DNA of 64,000 nt, taken from positions 2,916,001 through 2,980,000 of the forward strand of contig NZ_CP090419.1 in NCBI RefSeq assembly GCF_032716425.1, given 5' to 3'. Numbering within the stretch: position 1 is the first letter of the stretch; each line of letters opens with the position of its first letter. The notes under the pieces were generated by a model. That model ran no database searches, was not told the DNA's origin, and saw only the letters and a program-made list of their open reading frames with translations. Shown piece by piece: positions 37,768 to 45,591 of this stretch. Made by a program: the position numbers and the translations under genes. The DNA is from Pseudoalteromonas sp. N1230-9. Its GTDB lineage: Bacteria; Pseudomonadota; Gammaproteobacteria; Enterobacterales; Alteromonadaceae.

Positions 37768-38769
37768 CTATTCAGGCCAATCTTGTAGTGCTTTCAAGGT
37801 AAACTCGTGACCATCGTAACTGAGTAAACTTTGCTCTGGCGTAATCTCGATCACTGACAGCACACCTATACTGTCACCTTCATATAATTCACGGCCATTT
37901 AGCTTAATCCAACGTTTTGATATTTCTGACGCATAAATATGTGCCTGATACTTAATCGTAGGTAACTGATTTTGTAGCGATACAGGTAATAGCTCTATGG
38001 GCTCGGCATACGATGAGTTTTTCGTACTGTGAGTGACTTCTGAAAAATGCTGGCTATCAACATCCTGCACCGCTTTAGCAAATGCATCTTTCAACGTATC
38101 GGGCACATCTTTAAGCTCGTCATTGTCGGGGGTTTGCTGAGGGGGTGCTGATGGCTCGCTATTTAGCGGCTTACCCAATACCTTATATTTACTTAAATCA
38201 ATACCTTGGTCGCTTACCTGTTGCGAGCTATTATTTTGCATCATTTGCACAGGCTGTGAAAACTGTGGCTGTGTTTGATAAACCGGTTGGCCTTGATAAA
38301 TTGGCTGCTGATAAACAGGCTGCCCCTGATTAACATACACAGGAACTGAATTTACAGGTACCTGAACCCATTGATATTGTTGCCCTTGCACTGGCATTTG
38401 TTGCATTGAAGGTTGCGGGGGTTGTGTTGACGTTACAGCCGCATTTATTGCGTGTGGCTGAGCAGTCGTTTGCGCAGCATCAGTGGCAGCTTGTTCCGCC
38501 TTTTCCACTACCTCGTTTTTATCAATCGTTTGCTGCGTGCTTGTAGCAACTGCGCTATCCAATGACTTATTGTTTTGTAGCCATTTGCCAATCGAAAACC
38601 CTGCCATTAGCGTCAAAATTGCAGCTAATAAAAGCCCAAATGACAAGGCTAGGCGTCTGTAACGAGTTAATTCCTGCTGCTGTTTTAATTGTAATGCAGC
38701 TTGGTCATGCTCAGCGGCGGTTTGCTCATGCTGACCAGATTGTTTAATTGCATCTAAAAGTAATGACAT
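37768..38769 (-). CDS. gspB: general secretion pathway protein GspB-like
   Basis: A 333-residue protein with one membrane helix (about 41-62), a long Gln/Pro-rich periplasmic linker (about 95-200, repeated YQQP and GQPVY units) and a C-terminal GspB domain (about 250-333; KYQAHIYASEISKRWIKLNG). GspB/ExeB works with the ATPase GspA/ExeA to place the type II secretin through the peptidoglycan. The gspA-like gene lies just upstream (13 bases) on the same strand. No other secretion genes are nearby. Confidence 0.85.
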   Translation of the reverse strand: MSLLLDAIKQSGQHEQTAAEHDQAALQLKQQQELTRYRRLALSFGLLLAAILTLMAGFSIGKWLQNNKSLDSAVATSTQQTIDKNEVVEKAEQAATDAAQTTAQPHAINAAVTSTQPPQPSMQQMPVQGQQYQWVQVPVNSVPVYVNQGQPVYQQPIYQGQPVYQTQPQFSQPVQMMQNNSSQQVSDQGIDLSKYKVLGKPLNSEPSAPPQQTPDNDELKDVPDTLKDAFAKAVQDVDSQHFSEVTHSTKNSSYAEPIELLPVSLQNQLPTIKYQAHIYASEISKRWIKLNGRELYEGDSIGVLSVIEITPEQSLLSYDGHEFTLKALQDWPE

Positions 38770-38782
38770 AAATGAGCACTCT

Positions 38783-39703
38783 TTATATTAGGTAGGATAA
38801 ACCAATACCCACACCTAATACGACTAAAAATGAAACAGGGTAAAGCCAAACATAATTGGATTGTGTATTGGCGGTTGCTGTAATGACGGTGCTACTTGGT
38901 GGCAAAGCTTCCTCAGCAGAACGCATCACCAGTTCACTATCTATGCTCAACTTTTGTTGAGAAAAAGCACCCACTAAACAGCGTTCACACAATAAGTTAA
39001 TCAACCTCGGAACGCCCTGCGTCACTTGGTAGATAGCCTTTAGAGCATCCCTGGAGAACAACGCTTGTTCGGTTCCTGCTTTAGACAAACGATGTTTAAC
39101 ATACGCAAATACTTGCCCTTCAGTTAGCGGTAATAGGTGATAGCGTGCTGTTATACGCTGTGCCAATTGCCTAAGTTCTGTGCGTTTAAGTAATGCTTGT
39201 AGCTCTGGTTGTCCCACTAAAACGATTTGTAATAGCTTTTTATGATCCGTTTCTATATTGGTCAATAAACGCAATTGCTCAAGTACATCAGGAGCAAGTA
39301 ATTGCGCTTCATCAATAATTAAAATAGTGTGGCCACCAGCGCTATTATTTGACTCCAAGTGCTTTTTGATCACATCGGTTAATGTTTTCAACGTCGCATT
39401 ATTGCTGTCGTAAGTAATATTTAGTTCATCACAAATACTGGCCAGCAATTCAAGTTGCGATAAGGCAGGGTTATGAATTTGTGCAACTTGTGTATTTTCT
39501 GGAAGCTGTTCTTGCAGGCTTCTTGTTAATGTTGTTTTCCCTGTACCAACCTCACCTGTCAGCAATACAAACCCTCCCGCTTCTCCTAGGCCGTAAGTTA
39601 GATGCGCTAACGCTTCTTTATGGCGCTCACTGAGAAATAAATATTCAGGGTTCGGAGCAATCGAAAAAGGTTTTTCTGACAAGCCGAAATAGCTTAAATA
39701 CAC
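38783..39703 (-). CDS. gspA: ExeA/GspA-like AAA ATPase
   Basis: A 306-residue AAA protein with Walker A GEVGTGKT at 50-57, Walker B HTILIIDEAQLL near 125 and a C-terminal membrane helix (about 287-305). It matches the ExeA/GspA ATPase that, with GspB, supports type II secretin assembly. GTG 39703 is chosen (MYLSYFGLSEKPFSIAPNP fits the family start) with AAGGA eight bases upstream; an ATG at 39730 would add nine residues. The periplasmic peptidoglycan-binding domain of Aeromonas ExeA is missing, so the protein ends at the membrane. Confidence 0.87.
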   Translation of the reverse strand: MYLSYFGLSEKPFSIAPNPEYLFLSERHKEALAHLTYGLGEAGGFVLLTGEVGTGKTTLTRSLQEQLPENTQVAQIHNPALSQLELLASICDELNITYDSNNATLKTLTDVIKKHLESNNSAGGHTILIIDEAQLLAPDVLEQLRLLTNIETDHKKLLQIVLVGQPELQALLKRTELRQLAQRITARYHLLPLTEGQVFAYVKHRLSKAGTEQALFSRDALKAIYQVTQGVPRLINLLCERCLVGAFSQQKLSIDSELVMRSAEEALPPSSTVITATANTQSNYVWLYPVSFLVVLGVGIGLSYLI

Positions 39704-39828
39704 CGTGATATTCCTTGCGTTTAAAATCACGGCCTATAATGGCAAAAAAAAACGCCACTTAAAACCTTGTTCGCATTTTAATAGATAAATAACGTAAAAT
39801 ACCAAAAAGGCAAAATAGCAGGTGAACT

Positions 39829-40938
39829 ATGCAGGTTTATTTAGTGGGTGGTGCAGTCAGGGATGCCCTACTTGGTCGTCAGATAAAAGAGCGTGATTAC
39901 GTTGTGGTTGGTGCGACACCAGAAGAACTACTTAAGCAAGGCTATCAACAAGTTGGTAAAGATTTTCCTGTTTTTTTACATCCAAAAACAAAAGAAGAAT
40001 ATGCACTCGCTCGCACAGAGCGAAAACAAGGAGAAGGTTATACTGGCTTTATCTGCGACTTTACCCCTGATGTCACCTTAGAAGAAGATTTAATACGCCG
40101 TGATCTGACCGTTAATGCGATTGCTCAAGCGAAAGACGGCACATTGTTCGATCCCTTCAACGGCCAAAACGATATTAAAAACCGTGTTTTACGCCATGTG
40201 TCCGATGCCTTTAGTGAAGATCCTTTACGCATTTTACGTGTTGCTCGCTTTGCAGCCCGTTATCATTACTTAGGCTTTACCATTGCACCTGAAACTAACC
40301 GTTTGCTTGTGTCCATGGTGGCCAATGGCGAGCTTGAAACGCTCACCGCAGAACGTATTTGGCTAGAATGCGAAAAGTCATTAAGTGATGGAGCCTTTGC
40401 TGAATTTTTGAATGTATTATTCGACATTAAAGGCTTACACGTAATAAGCCCTTCACTTGAAAAGCAGTGGGACAGTGCCTTATATCGAACCTTACAAGCT
40501 CGTTTTAATTATGCGCAACAACGTGGAATTACCAATACTGCATTACTGTTTAGCCAAGTAACACTTTCGCTCAGTGAAGAGGCAATTAAAACGCTCGCTC
40601 TGAAAATTCGTTTACCCAATGAAGTACGAGATTTAGCATTAAACACGCAAGCACACAGGCAAACACTGTGTGCTAGTCAATTAGATAGCGATGCAGTTTT
40701 GAGCTGCTTTAATCAGCTTGATTTGTGGCGACGCCCAGAGCGTTTCGAGCAAGTTTTAGAAGCGCTTGAGATCAGTGAACAAAAACCACTTAACTTTGCT
40801 AATGAACTTAAACAGACTGCCAAGCAGGCACGCGCTGTAAATCCTCAGCAGTTTATTGCTCAGGGAATAAAAGGGGCTGATATAAAAACCGCGCTTGAAA
40901 AAGCGCGGCTAGAAATAATTCAACGTTACTTTTCGTAA
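39829..40938 (+). CDS. cca: CCA tRNA nucleotidyltransferase, variant without HD motif
   Basis: A 369-residue class II enzyme that adds or repairs the 3'-CCA end of tRNAs. The head and neck are well conserved (GGAVRDALLG at 7-16, DLIRRDLTVNAIA near 110, EDPLRILRVARFAARY near 140). Two deviations from E. coli Cca (412 residues) are seen: position 21, the first Asp of the catalytic DxD, is Glu (ERDYVVVG), and the C-terminal HD phosphohydrolase motif is missing from the shorter, diverged tail. Nucleotidyl transfer probably remains; phosphatase/phosphodiesterase activity should not. It converges on and overlaps the DUF1566 gene by 13 bases. Confidence 0.93.
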   Translation: MQVYLVGGAVRDALLGRQIKERDYVVVGATPEELLKQGYQQVGKDFPVFLHPKTKEEYALARTERKQGEGYTGFICDFTPDVTLEEDLIRRDLTVNAIAQAKDGTLFDPFNGQNDIKNRVLRHVSDAFSEDPLRILRVARFAARYHYLGFTIAPETNRLLVSMVANGELETLTAERIWLECEKSLSDGAFAEFLNVLFDIKGLHVISPSLEKQWDSALYRTLQARFNYAQQRGITNTALLFSQVTLSLSEEAIKTLALKIRLPNEVRDLALNTQAHRQTLCASQLDSDAVLSCFNQLDLWRRPERFEQVLEALEISEQKPLNFANELKQTAKQARAVNPQQFIAQGIKGADIKTALEKARLEIIQRYFS

Positions 40939-41447
40939 CGAACTAGGCGTAAATACAGATCCGACGTTTTCGCATGTAAGCTATTTACGCCTTTATCAAA
41001 TTGATAAACCCAAGCAAGATCAGTTCGTTCTTTACCTGAGGTACTGCTCCAGTAGTTTTGTAATTTGGTGGCATAGAAAACTTGTTCATTAATGCTCGGT
41101 TGAACACATTGATGTTCTAAAATACTCGCCAATTCTTTTATGTTTGGTACATGCCAGTCGTTATACTGAGCATAATCACTCATCGTTGCGCCGCGTAATG
41201 CCTCACCCCATGATAATTGTTGGCTAGTTCCTTCACAGTTTAATGTTTCTGTATTATAGCTTTGACCAAAGCTACAGCGTTGCCACATTAACCCTGTTTT
41301 ACTATCACTTACCGTGCCATCGTCATTAATAACAAACCGCGTTGTTGGCGTCGTTTCTGCGACACCGTCATAACACACTTGTGCTTGAGCAACACCGGCT
41401 GATGCTGCAAATAATCCTACCGATACTAGCAAAGATAATTGACGCAT
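40926..41447 (-). CDS. exported DUF1566 (Lcl-like) domain protein
   Basis: A 173-residue protein with a signal peptide (about 1-22) and one DUF1566 domain: TGLMWQRCSFGQ, WHVPNIKELASILE and a closing LYLRLVRYE. These domains are small C-type-lectin-like folds found in surface adhesins. Four or more Cys may form disulfides. It follows the lipoprotein gene with one base between stop and start and a GGAG site, so the two are co-translated and may form a surface complex. Its end overlaps cca convergently. Confidence 0.85.
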   Translation of the reverse strand: MRQLSLLVSVGLFAASAGVAQAQVCYDGVAETTPTTRFVINDDGTVSDSKTGLMWQRCSFGQSYNTETLNCEGTSQQLSWGEALRGATMSDYAQYNDWHVPNIKELASILEHQCVQPSINEQVFYATKLQNYWSSTSGKERTDLAWVYQFDKGVNSLHAKTSDLYLRLVRYEK

Positions 41448-41448
41448 T

Positions 41449-43131
41449 TTACTCTCCTGGTGTTCTGACTAAGCGAACAAACGCTGTATTGTTTTTTGGA
41501 TACGCTAAATCGTTCGCGCTACTCATATCAATAATATAGGCCTGCGATAAACTCGTACCATCAGCAGCAGTTTGTGATGTCCAGTACGGCATAAATGCGG
41601 CACTATTACTGCTTAACTGGGTCGCATCAGGTTGATTTGGGAAAAACTCACTACTCAGTAAGCTTGCTTCACCTTGTTTAGAGTAATCGAGCAAGCCTTG
41701 CAACTCAGTATAAGTAGGCACTCGCCAGTTTGTGCCCCCGCAAAAATCAGTGGCATTAACTTCTTCTACATAAGTTTGTAAACCACAGGCGGTATTACTT
41801 GGACATGTTGAGTTTGGCGCACCTTGCACACTTCCTGTTTGTGCTCCATTTCCCTCATCTAAATACCAAGTGTAGTGATTTGTTGAGGCACGGACAGTCG
41901 TTGCCGGCGGCAGTGCTGAACTTGCCGCTTTTACTTCCCAAATCAGCCCCGTAACATTATCTCGAACGCAGCTAAAGTTTGTGGCGTCATCGGGCAACTC
42001 ATCTGCAAATTGGTTTAATTTTGTGAAATCAAATGCCAAGTCACCTTGCCCTACCTTATCAAGCTGATTAGCAACACTGTCTCTGCCTAAATCAGCATCT
42101 TGATTTGGGAAATCGTCACTGTTGCAATTAATTTTTTGCGAATTGTTATAACAATCATTCATGCCCGTATCGTTAATGTAACCAAGTGGTTTAGGCCTGA
42201 TATCAATAACAACTGTATCATTATCACTGCGTGACTTACTATCCGTTACAGTGACTTCAAAACTGAGTGCTGTATCCGTATCAACATCTGGAGCTGTGAA
42301 TGAAGTAATACATTGATTTTGATTTGCAAGTGTCACAACGTCGCCCGTTAACTGCTGCCAAAAACATTGTTTGGTAGTGGTGACAACCTCACTATTAGTC
42401 GCATCAAGTGTTACGGTATCAAACTCAATAACTTGCTGATCTTGTCCTGCATTTGCAACGATGATCTCGTTCGTTTTATTTAACGTGAACGTTTGTTCGA
42501 TACTTGCAGAGCCCCCTTCGTCATCAGTGACAGTCAACTGCCATGTCATTTGTGTATTCGCTTCAAGCAGAGGGTGATTAAAGCTGATTGTTTTATCTGT
42601 ATAGCTATTGATAACGAGATCTGGGCCTGACAGTTGTGACCAAAGATAACCGTTTATTGAACCATTTTCGTCAAGATCGAACGATTCTTCACCACTTAAA
42701 ATAATTTCATCATTATACTGAGAAGGGAGTTCTTCAGGGGCGATTTGTGTGATTACAGGTTGTGGAAGCTGATTATTAGAGCTGATTAAAATGCTCACTT
42801 CATCGCTCACTAACTGCCCATCGGTTGTTTGGTAATCTACACGAAGTACAAGTTCTGAATCGAGCTTAATATCAGGAGCTGTTAAAGACTGCTCAGCACC
42901 GTCAGCAGGAAACCCTTCTATAGCGGGGCCACTCACACGCTGCCAAGTAAAGGTACCATCTGCTGGCGAGCCTTTTGCAACGACAGTAAATTCACTTTTT
43001 TCTATTATTTGTTGATCTGCGCCTGCGTTAACTGTCGCAGCAGTAGAGGTATTGTCGCTATCACTACCACCACCGCCGCCACATGCTGTTAGTGTTGTAA
43101 TAACAATAGCAAGAAGGGGCACTCGTCTCAT
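41449..43131 (-). CDS. surface lipoprotein with PKD/REJ-like repeats and DUF1566 domain
   Basis: A 560-residue exported lipoprotein. The start at ATG 43131 (MRRVPLLAIVITTLTAC) has AAGGTG eight bases upstream; the lipobox LTAC is followed by a Gly/Ser run. Three Ig/PKD-like beta repeats (about 30-300; NAGADQQIIEKSEFTVVAKG and a later NAGQDQQVIEF) carry the typical sugar/protein adhesion fold. The C-terminal third is a DUF1566 domain (GLIWEVKA, NWRVPTYTELQGLLDY, FVRLVRT). The next gene encodes a free DUF1566 protein. Together they look like an adhesion module. Confidence 0.85.
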   Translation of the reverse strand: MRRVPLLAIVITTLTACGGGGGSDSDNTSTAATVNAGADQQIIEKSEFTVVAKGSPADGTFTWQRVSGPAIEGFPADGAEQSLTAPDIKLDSELVLRVDYQTTDGQLVSDEVSILISSNNQLPQPVITQIAPEELPSQYNDEIILSGEESFDLDENGSINGYLWSQLSGPDLVINSYTDKTISFNHPLLEANTQMTWQLTVTDDEGGSASIEQTFTLNKTNEIIVANAGQDQQVIEFDTVTLDATNSEVVTTTKQCFWQQLTGDVVTLANQNQCITSFTAPDVDTDTALSFEVTVTDSKSRSDNDTVVIDIRPKPLGYINDTGMNDCYNNSQKINCNSDDFPNQDADLGRDSVANQLDKVGQGDLAFDFTKLNQFADELPDDATNFSCVRDNVTGLIWEVKAASSALPPATTVRASTNHYTWYLDEGNGAQTGSVQGAPNSTCPSNTACGLQTYVEEVNATDFCGGTNWRVPTYTELQGLLDYSKQGEASLLSSEFFPNQPDATQLSSNSAAFMPYWTSQTAADGTSLSQAYIIDMSSANDLAYPKNNTAFVRLVRTPGE

Positions 43132-43221
43132 GTTTATCACCTTAGAAAACAAAGCCAGACTCATTTCCAGCCGTCAAATTAGTGAATACCAAGCAAGTAA
43201 AGTGCCAAATTAAAGAAGGGC

Positions 43222-43554
43222 TTAGAGATAGCTATCCTGATGAATACGCACAAATAGCTTAGTGCCTACTTTACTGTAATCCACCTTATACTCTCGTCCA
43301 TCTAAAGATTGAATAAAGAGCAAACGCTTTTCTTCTGCGAAAACATCTGCACTAGTAATATAAACCATTTCAAGGTAGCGCTCTTTCGCTTCACGACGAT
43401 TTTTTGGCAGTTCTTCTTTAAAGGGTTCAAGCCCGTTTTGGGTCACCTTAATTCGTGGGTGGTTTTCGCCATTCACGATAACTAGATCGAGCTTTCTATC
43501 TTTATGAATTATCGTGTTTCGACCACTTTTAATAAAAGAACGTTCTTGACTCAT
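43222..43554 (-). CDS. hypothetical protein, 110 aa
   Basis: I do not recognise this family. It is a basic, soluble 110-residue protein with many Lys/Arg/Glu, a NRREAKERYLEMVYITSADV helix and a beta-rich C-terminus (GREYKVDYSKVGTKLFVRI). It has no signal, membrane segment or known catalytic motif. It follows the DUF2982-like gene by 23 bases on the same strand, so the two are probably one transcript. Confidence 0.65.
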   Translation of the reverse strand: MSQERSFIKSGRNTIIHKDRKLDLVIVNGENHPRIKVTQNGLEPFKEELPKNRREAKERYLEMVYITSADVFAEEKRLLFIQSLDGREYKVDYSKVGTKLFVRIHQDSYL

Positions 43555-43577
43555 AGCCTTATCCTGCTTACTACCAC

Positions 43578-44285
43578 CTAACGATTCACATTTTTGTGTA
43601 ATTGAGTATTTATAAACTCATTAGGGTTTAATTTCCAACGATTTAAATATGCACTAAATTGCCAAATATCAGTATCGAGTACATTGGCAGGTAACAGTAG
43701 ATCATACCCTGTCAATTGACCAAGATGCCGCGTTCGATTGGCAAACATAGCTATCAATCCTTTGTAACGCTGCCCGCTTGGAGCCGTGTATTGCGTATCC
43801 TCAATTAACCATTCTGATGGGCAATCCCCATTTTTGCAATGTTTTTGAACTACTTGCATAAATAGGTGACGCTGTTCAATCAATAATCGCCCTGCGATTC
43901 TTGGCTGGATCTGCATCAAAAACTCATCTATGTTATTGAGTTTAATACCAACTGCATTTAACTCAAGGTATTCTAAGCCTTGTTCCACTTTTGGTATACC
44001 ACTATGATGAAAATTCTCTCTATTTAACTGCCAATATCCGACTTTATGACGATAAATGAGCGCATCTTCGCAGAAAGTGAAACTAAAGTAGGGTTCCTGC
44101 GTTTTTAAATAACCAATGAATATTGCTGCAATGCAGCTACTTGCAAGAAAAATCTCGATAATGCTAATTTCGCCAGGCCTTAGCAAATTAAATAACATAA
44201 TAAATGTTAGCCCAATCCCACCCACAAGCAAAAATTCGATACCATGACGGGATGCATGAGCACGAATATTCAAAATATCAGACAT
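43578..44285 (-). CDS. membrane protein, probably DUF2982
   Basis: A 235-residue protein with two N-terminal membrane helices (about 15-35 and 40-60), then a PH-like soluble region with FCEDALIYRHKVGYWQLNRE and a C-terminal basic part. The layout resembles DUF2982, an Alteromonadales-restricted family of unknown function; this is a recalled resemblance. Bacterial PH-like domains after a TM pair are common in small envelope proteins. It heads a two-gene unit with the 110-aa protein. Confidence 0.65.
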   Translation of the reverse strand: MSDILNIRAHASRHGIEFLLVGGIGLTFIMLFNLLRPGEISIIEIFLASSCIAAIFIGYLKTQEPYFSFTFCEDALIYRHKVGYWQLNRENFHHSGIPKVEQGLEYLELNAVGIKLNNIDEFLMQIQPRIAGRLLIEQRHLFMQVVQKHCKNGDCPSEWLIEDTQYTAPSGQRYKGLIAMFANRTRHLGQLTGYDLLLPANVLDTDIWQFSAYLNRWKLNPNEFINTQLHKNVNR

Positions 44286-44532
44286 ATTAACCGTACACAG
44301 AAAAATAAAATACGAACATAACGATCCCCACTAACACGACTTTTCGTAACATCAGGCAGTAGTTACATTTTGACTCTTTACTCATAGCAAATACTCACTT
44401 TTAGTTACATTTCAGGAACAAACTCAGCCATTTTTTTACTTTTACGCCAAATGCACAAATTTACGGGATACCTGACATACTCGACACGTACTAATTTTGT
44501 ACACTACACTCAACTAATTCTCTGGTAACACA

Positions 44533-45588
44533 ATGATGTATTCTACACAATCTGGCAAAGCGCTTTTTCCTTTTATTATTACCCTGTTATTAGGGTTATG
44601 TGTTTATTTGTACTTACCTTCAAGCCAAGGTGAACAAACTGGCTTTGGTGATACTGCAACTCAGGTCAGCGCGCACACCGTTACCTCAGAAGAAAATGCG
44701 GTACTTATCGAAGCAATAGGTAGTGCTCGCGCTAACCAAGCCATTTATATTCGTAGTGCCCAAAGTGATTATGTGACTGATATCTACTTTAATGATGGCG
44801 ACTTGGTCAGTAAAGGTCAAAAACTCGTACAACTACAGTCACAAGAAGAACAACTGACCGTTAAAGAACTCAGTATTAACCTCAGAGAAGAGAAACGCCA
44901 ACTAGAGCGCTTAACTGAGCTTTCACGCTCACAAGCAACAGCTAAATCATTACTTGAAGAGCAATTATCACGTGTAGATGCAACCGAAGCTCAGCTTGAA
45001 AGTGCAAAAACAAAATTAGCCGAAATGACAATTACAGCGCCATTCTCGGGATTGTTAGGTAAACGTGAGATATCTATTGGTACCTATGTAAGTAGCGCCA
45101 CAAATATTACCACCCTTGATGACATCAGCATTATTAAAGTTGATTTTAAAGTGCCTGAAAAATACCTAGCACAATTACAGCTAGGTATGAAAGTTATGAC
45201 TCAAAACGATGCCTACCCAGAAAAAACCTTTAATGGCAAAGTGACCCACATTAGTTCACGCATTGATTCTGTAACACGCAGCGTTGAAGTAACAGCCAGC
45301 TTTGTAAATAGTAGCCGTTTACTACGCCCTGGTATGTTATTAAATACCGCCTTACAGCTTAGTTCAAACCAAGCGCTTATGGTGCCAGAAAAAGCAGTTA
45401 TTCCTCAGCAAGATAAACACTATGTTTTCCAAATTGAAGACGGTGTAGTGAACAAGGTTGAAGTGCACGTTGCTGGCCGTCACAATGGTTGGGTTGCTAT
45501 TGATAAAGGCCTTGAGAATGGCCAACAAGTTGTCACCGAAGGGATCATTAAAATCCGTACCGGCAGTAAAGTTAGTATCAAGGGCTAA
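44533..45588 (+). CDS. RND efflux periplasmic adaptor (MFP)
   Basis: A 351-residue membrane-fusion protein with one N-terminal membrane anchor (about 10-28), a barrel-sandwich/lipoyl part (YIRSAQSDYVTDIYFNDGDL near 75), a short alpha hairpin (about 105-155), a TITAPFSGLLGKREISIGTY second lipoyl half and C-terminal beta domains. It bridges the RND pump encoded three bases downstream to an outer-membrane channel that is not encoded here, presumably TolC supplied elsewhere. The gap upstream (44286-44532) shows no recognisable site apart from GTAC-TAATTTT-GTAC near 44488. Confidence 0.92.
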   Translation: MMYSTQSGKALFPFIITLLLGLCVYLYLPSSQGEQTGFGDTATQVSAHTVTSEENAVLIEAIGSARANQAIYIRSAQSDYVTDIYFNDGDLVSKGQKLVQLQSQEEQLTVKELSINLREEKRQLERLTELSRSQATAKSLLEEQLSRVDATEAQLESAKTKLAEMTITAPFSGLLGKREISIGTYVSSATNITTLDDISIIKVDFKVPEKYLAQLQLGMKVMTQNDAYPEKTFNGKVTHISSRIDSVTRSVEVTASFVNSSRLLRPGMLLNTALQLSSNQALMVPEKAVIPQQDKHYVFQIEDGVVNKVEVHVAGRHNGWVAIDKGLENGQQVVTEGIIKIRTGSKVSIKG

Positions 45589-45591
45589 AGC

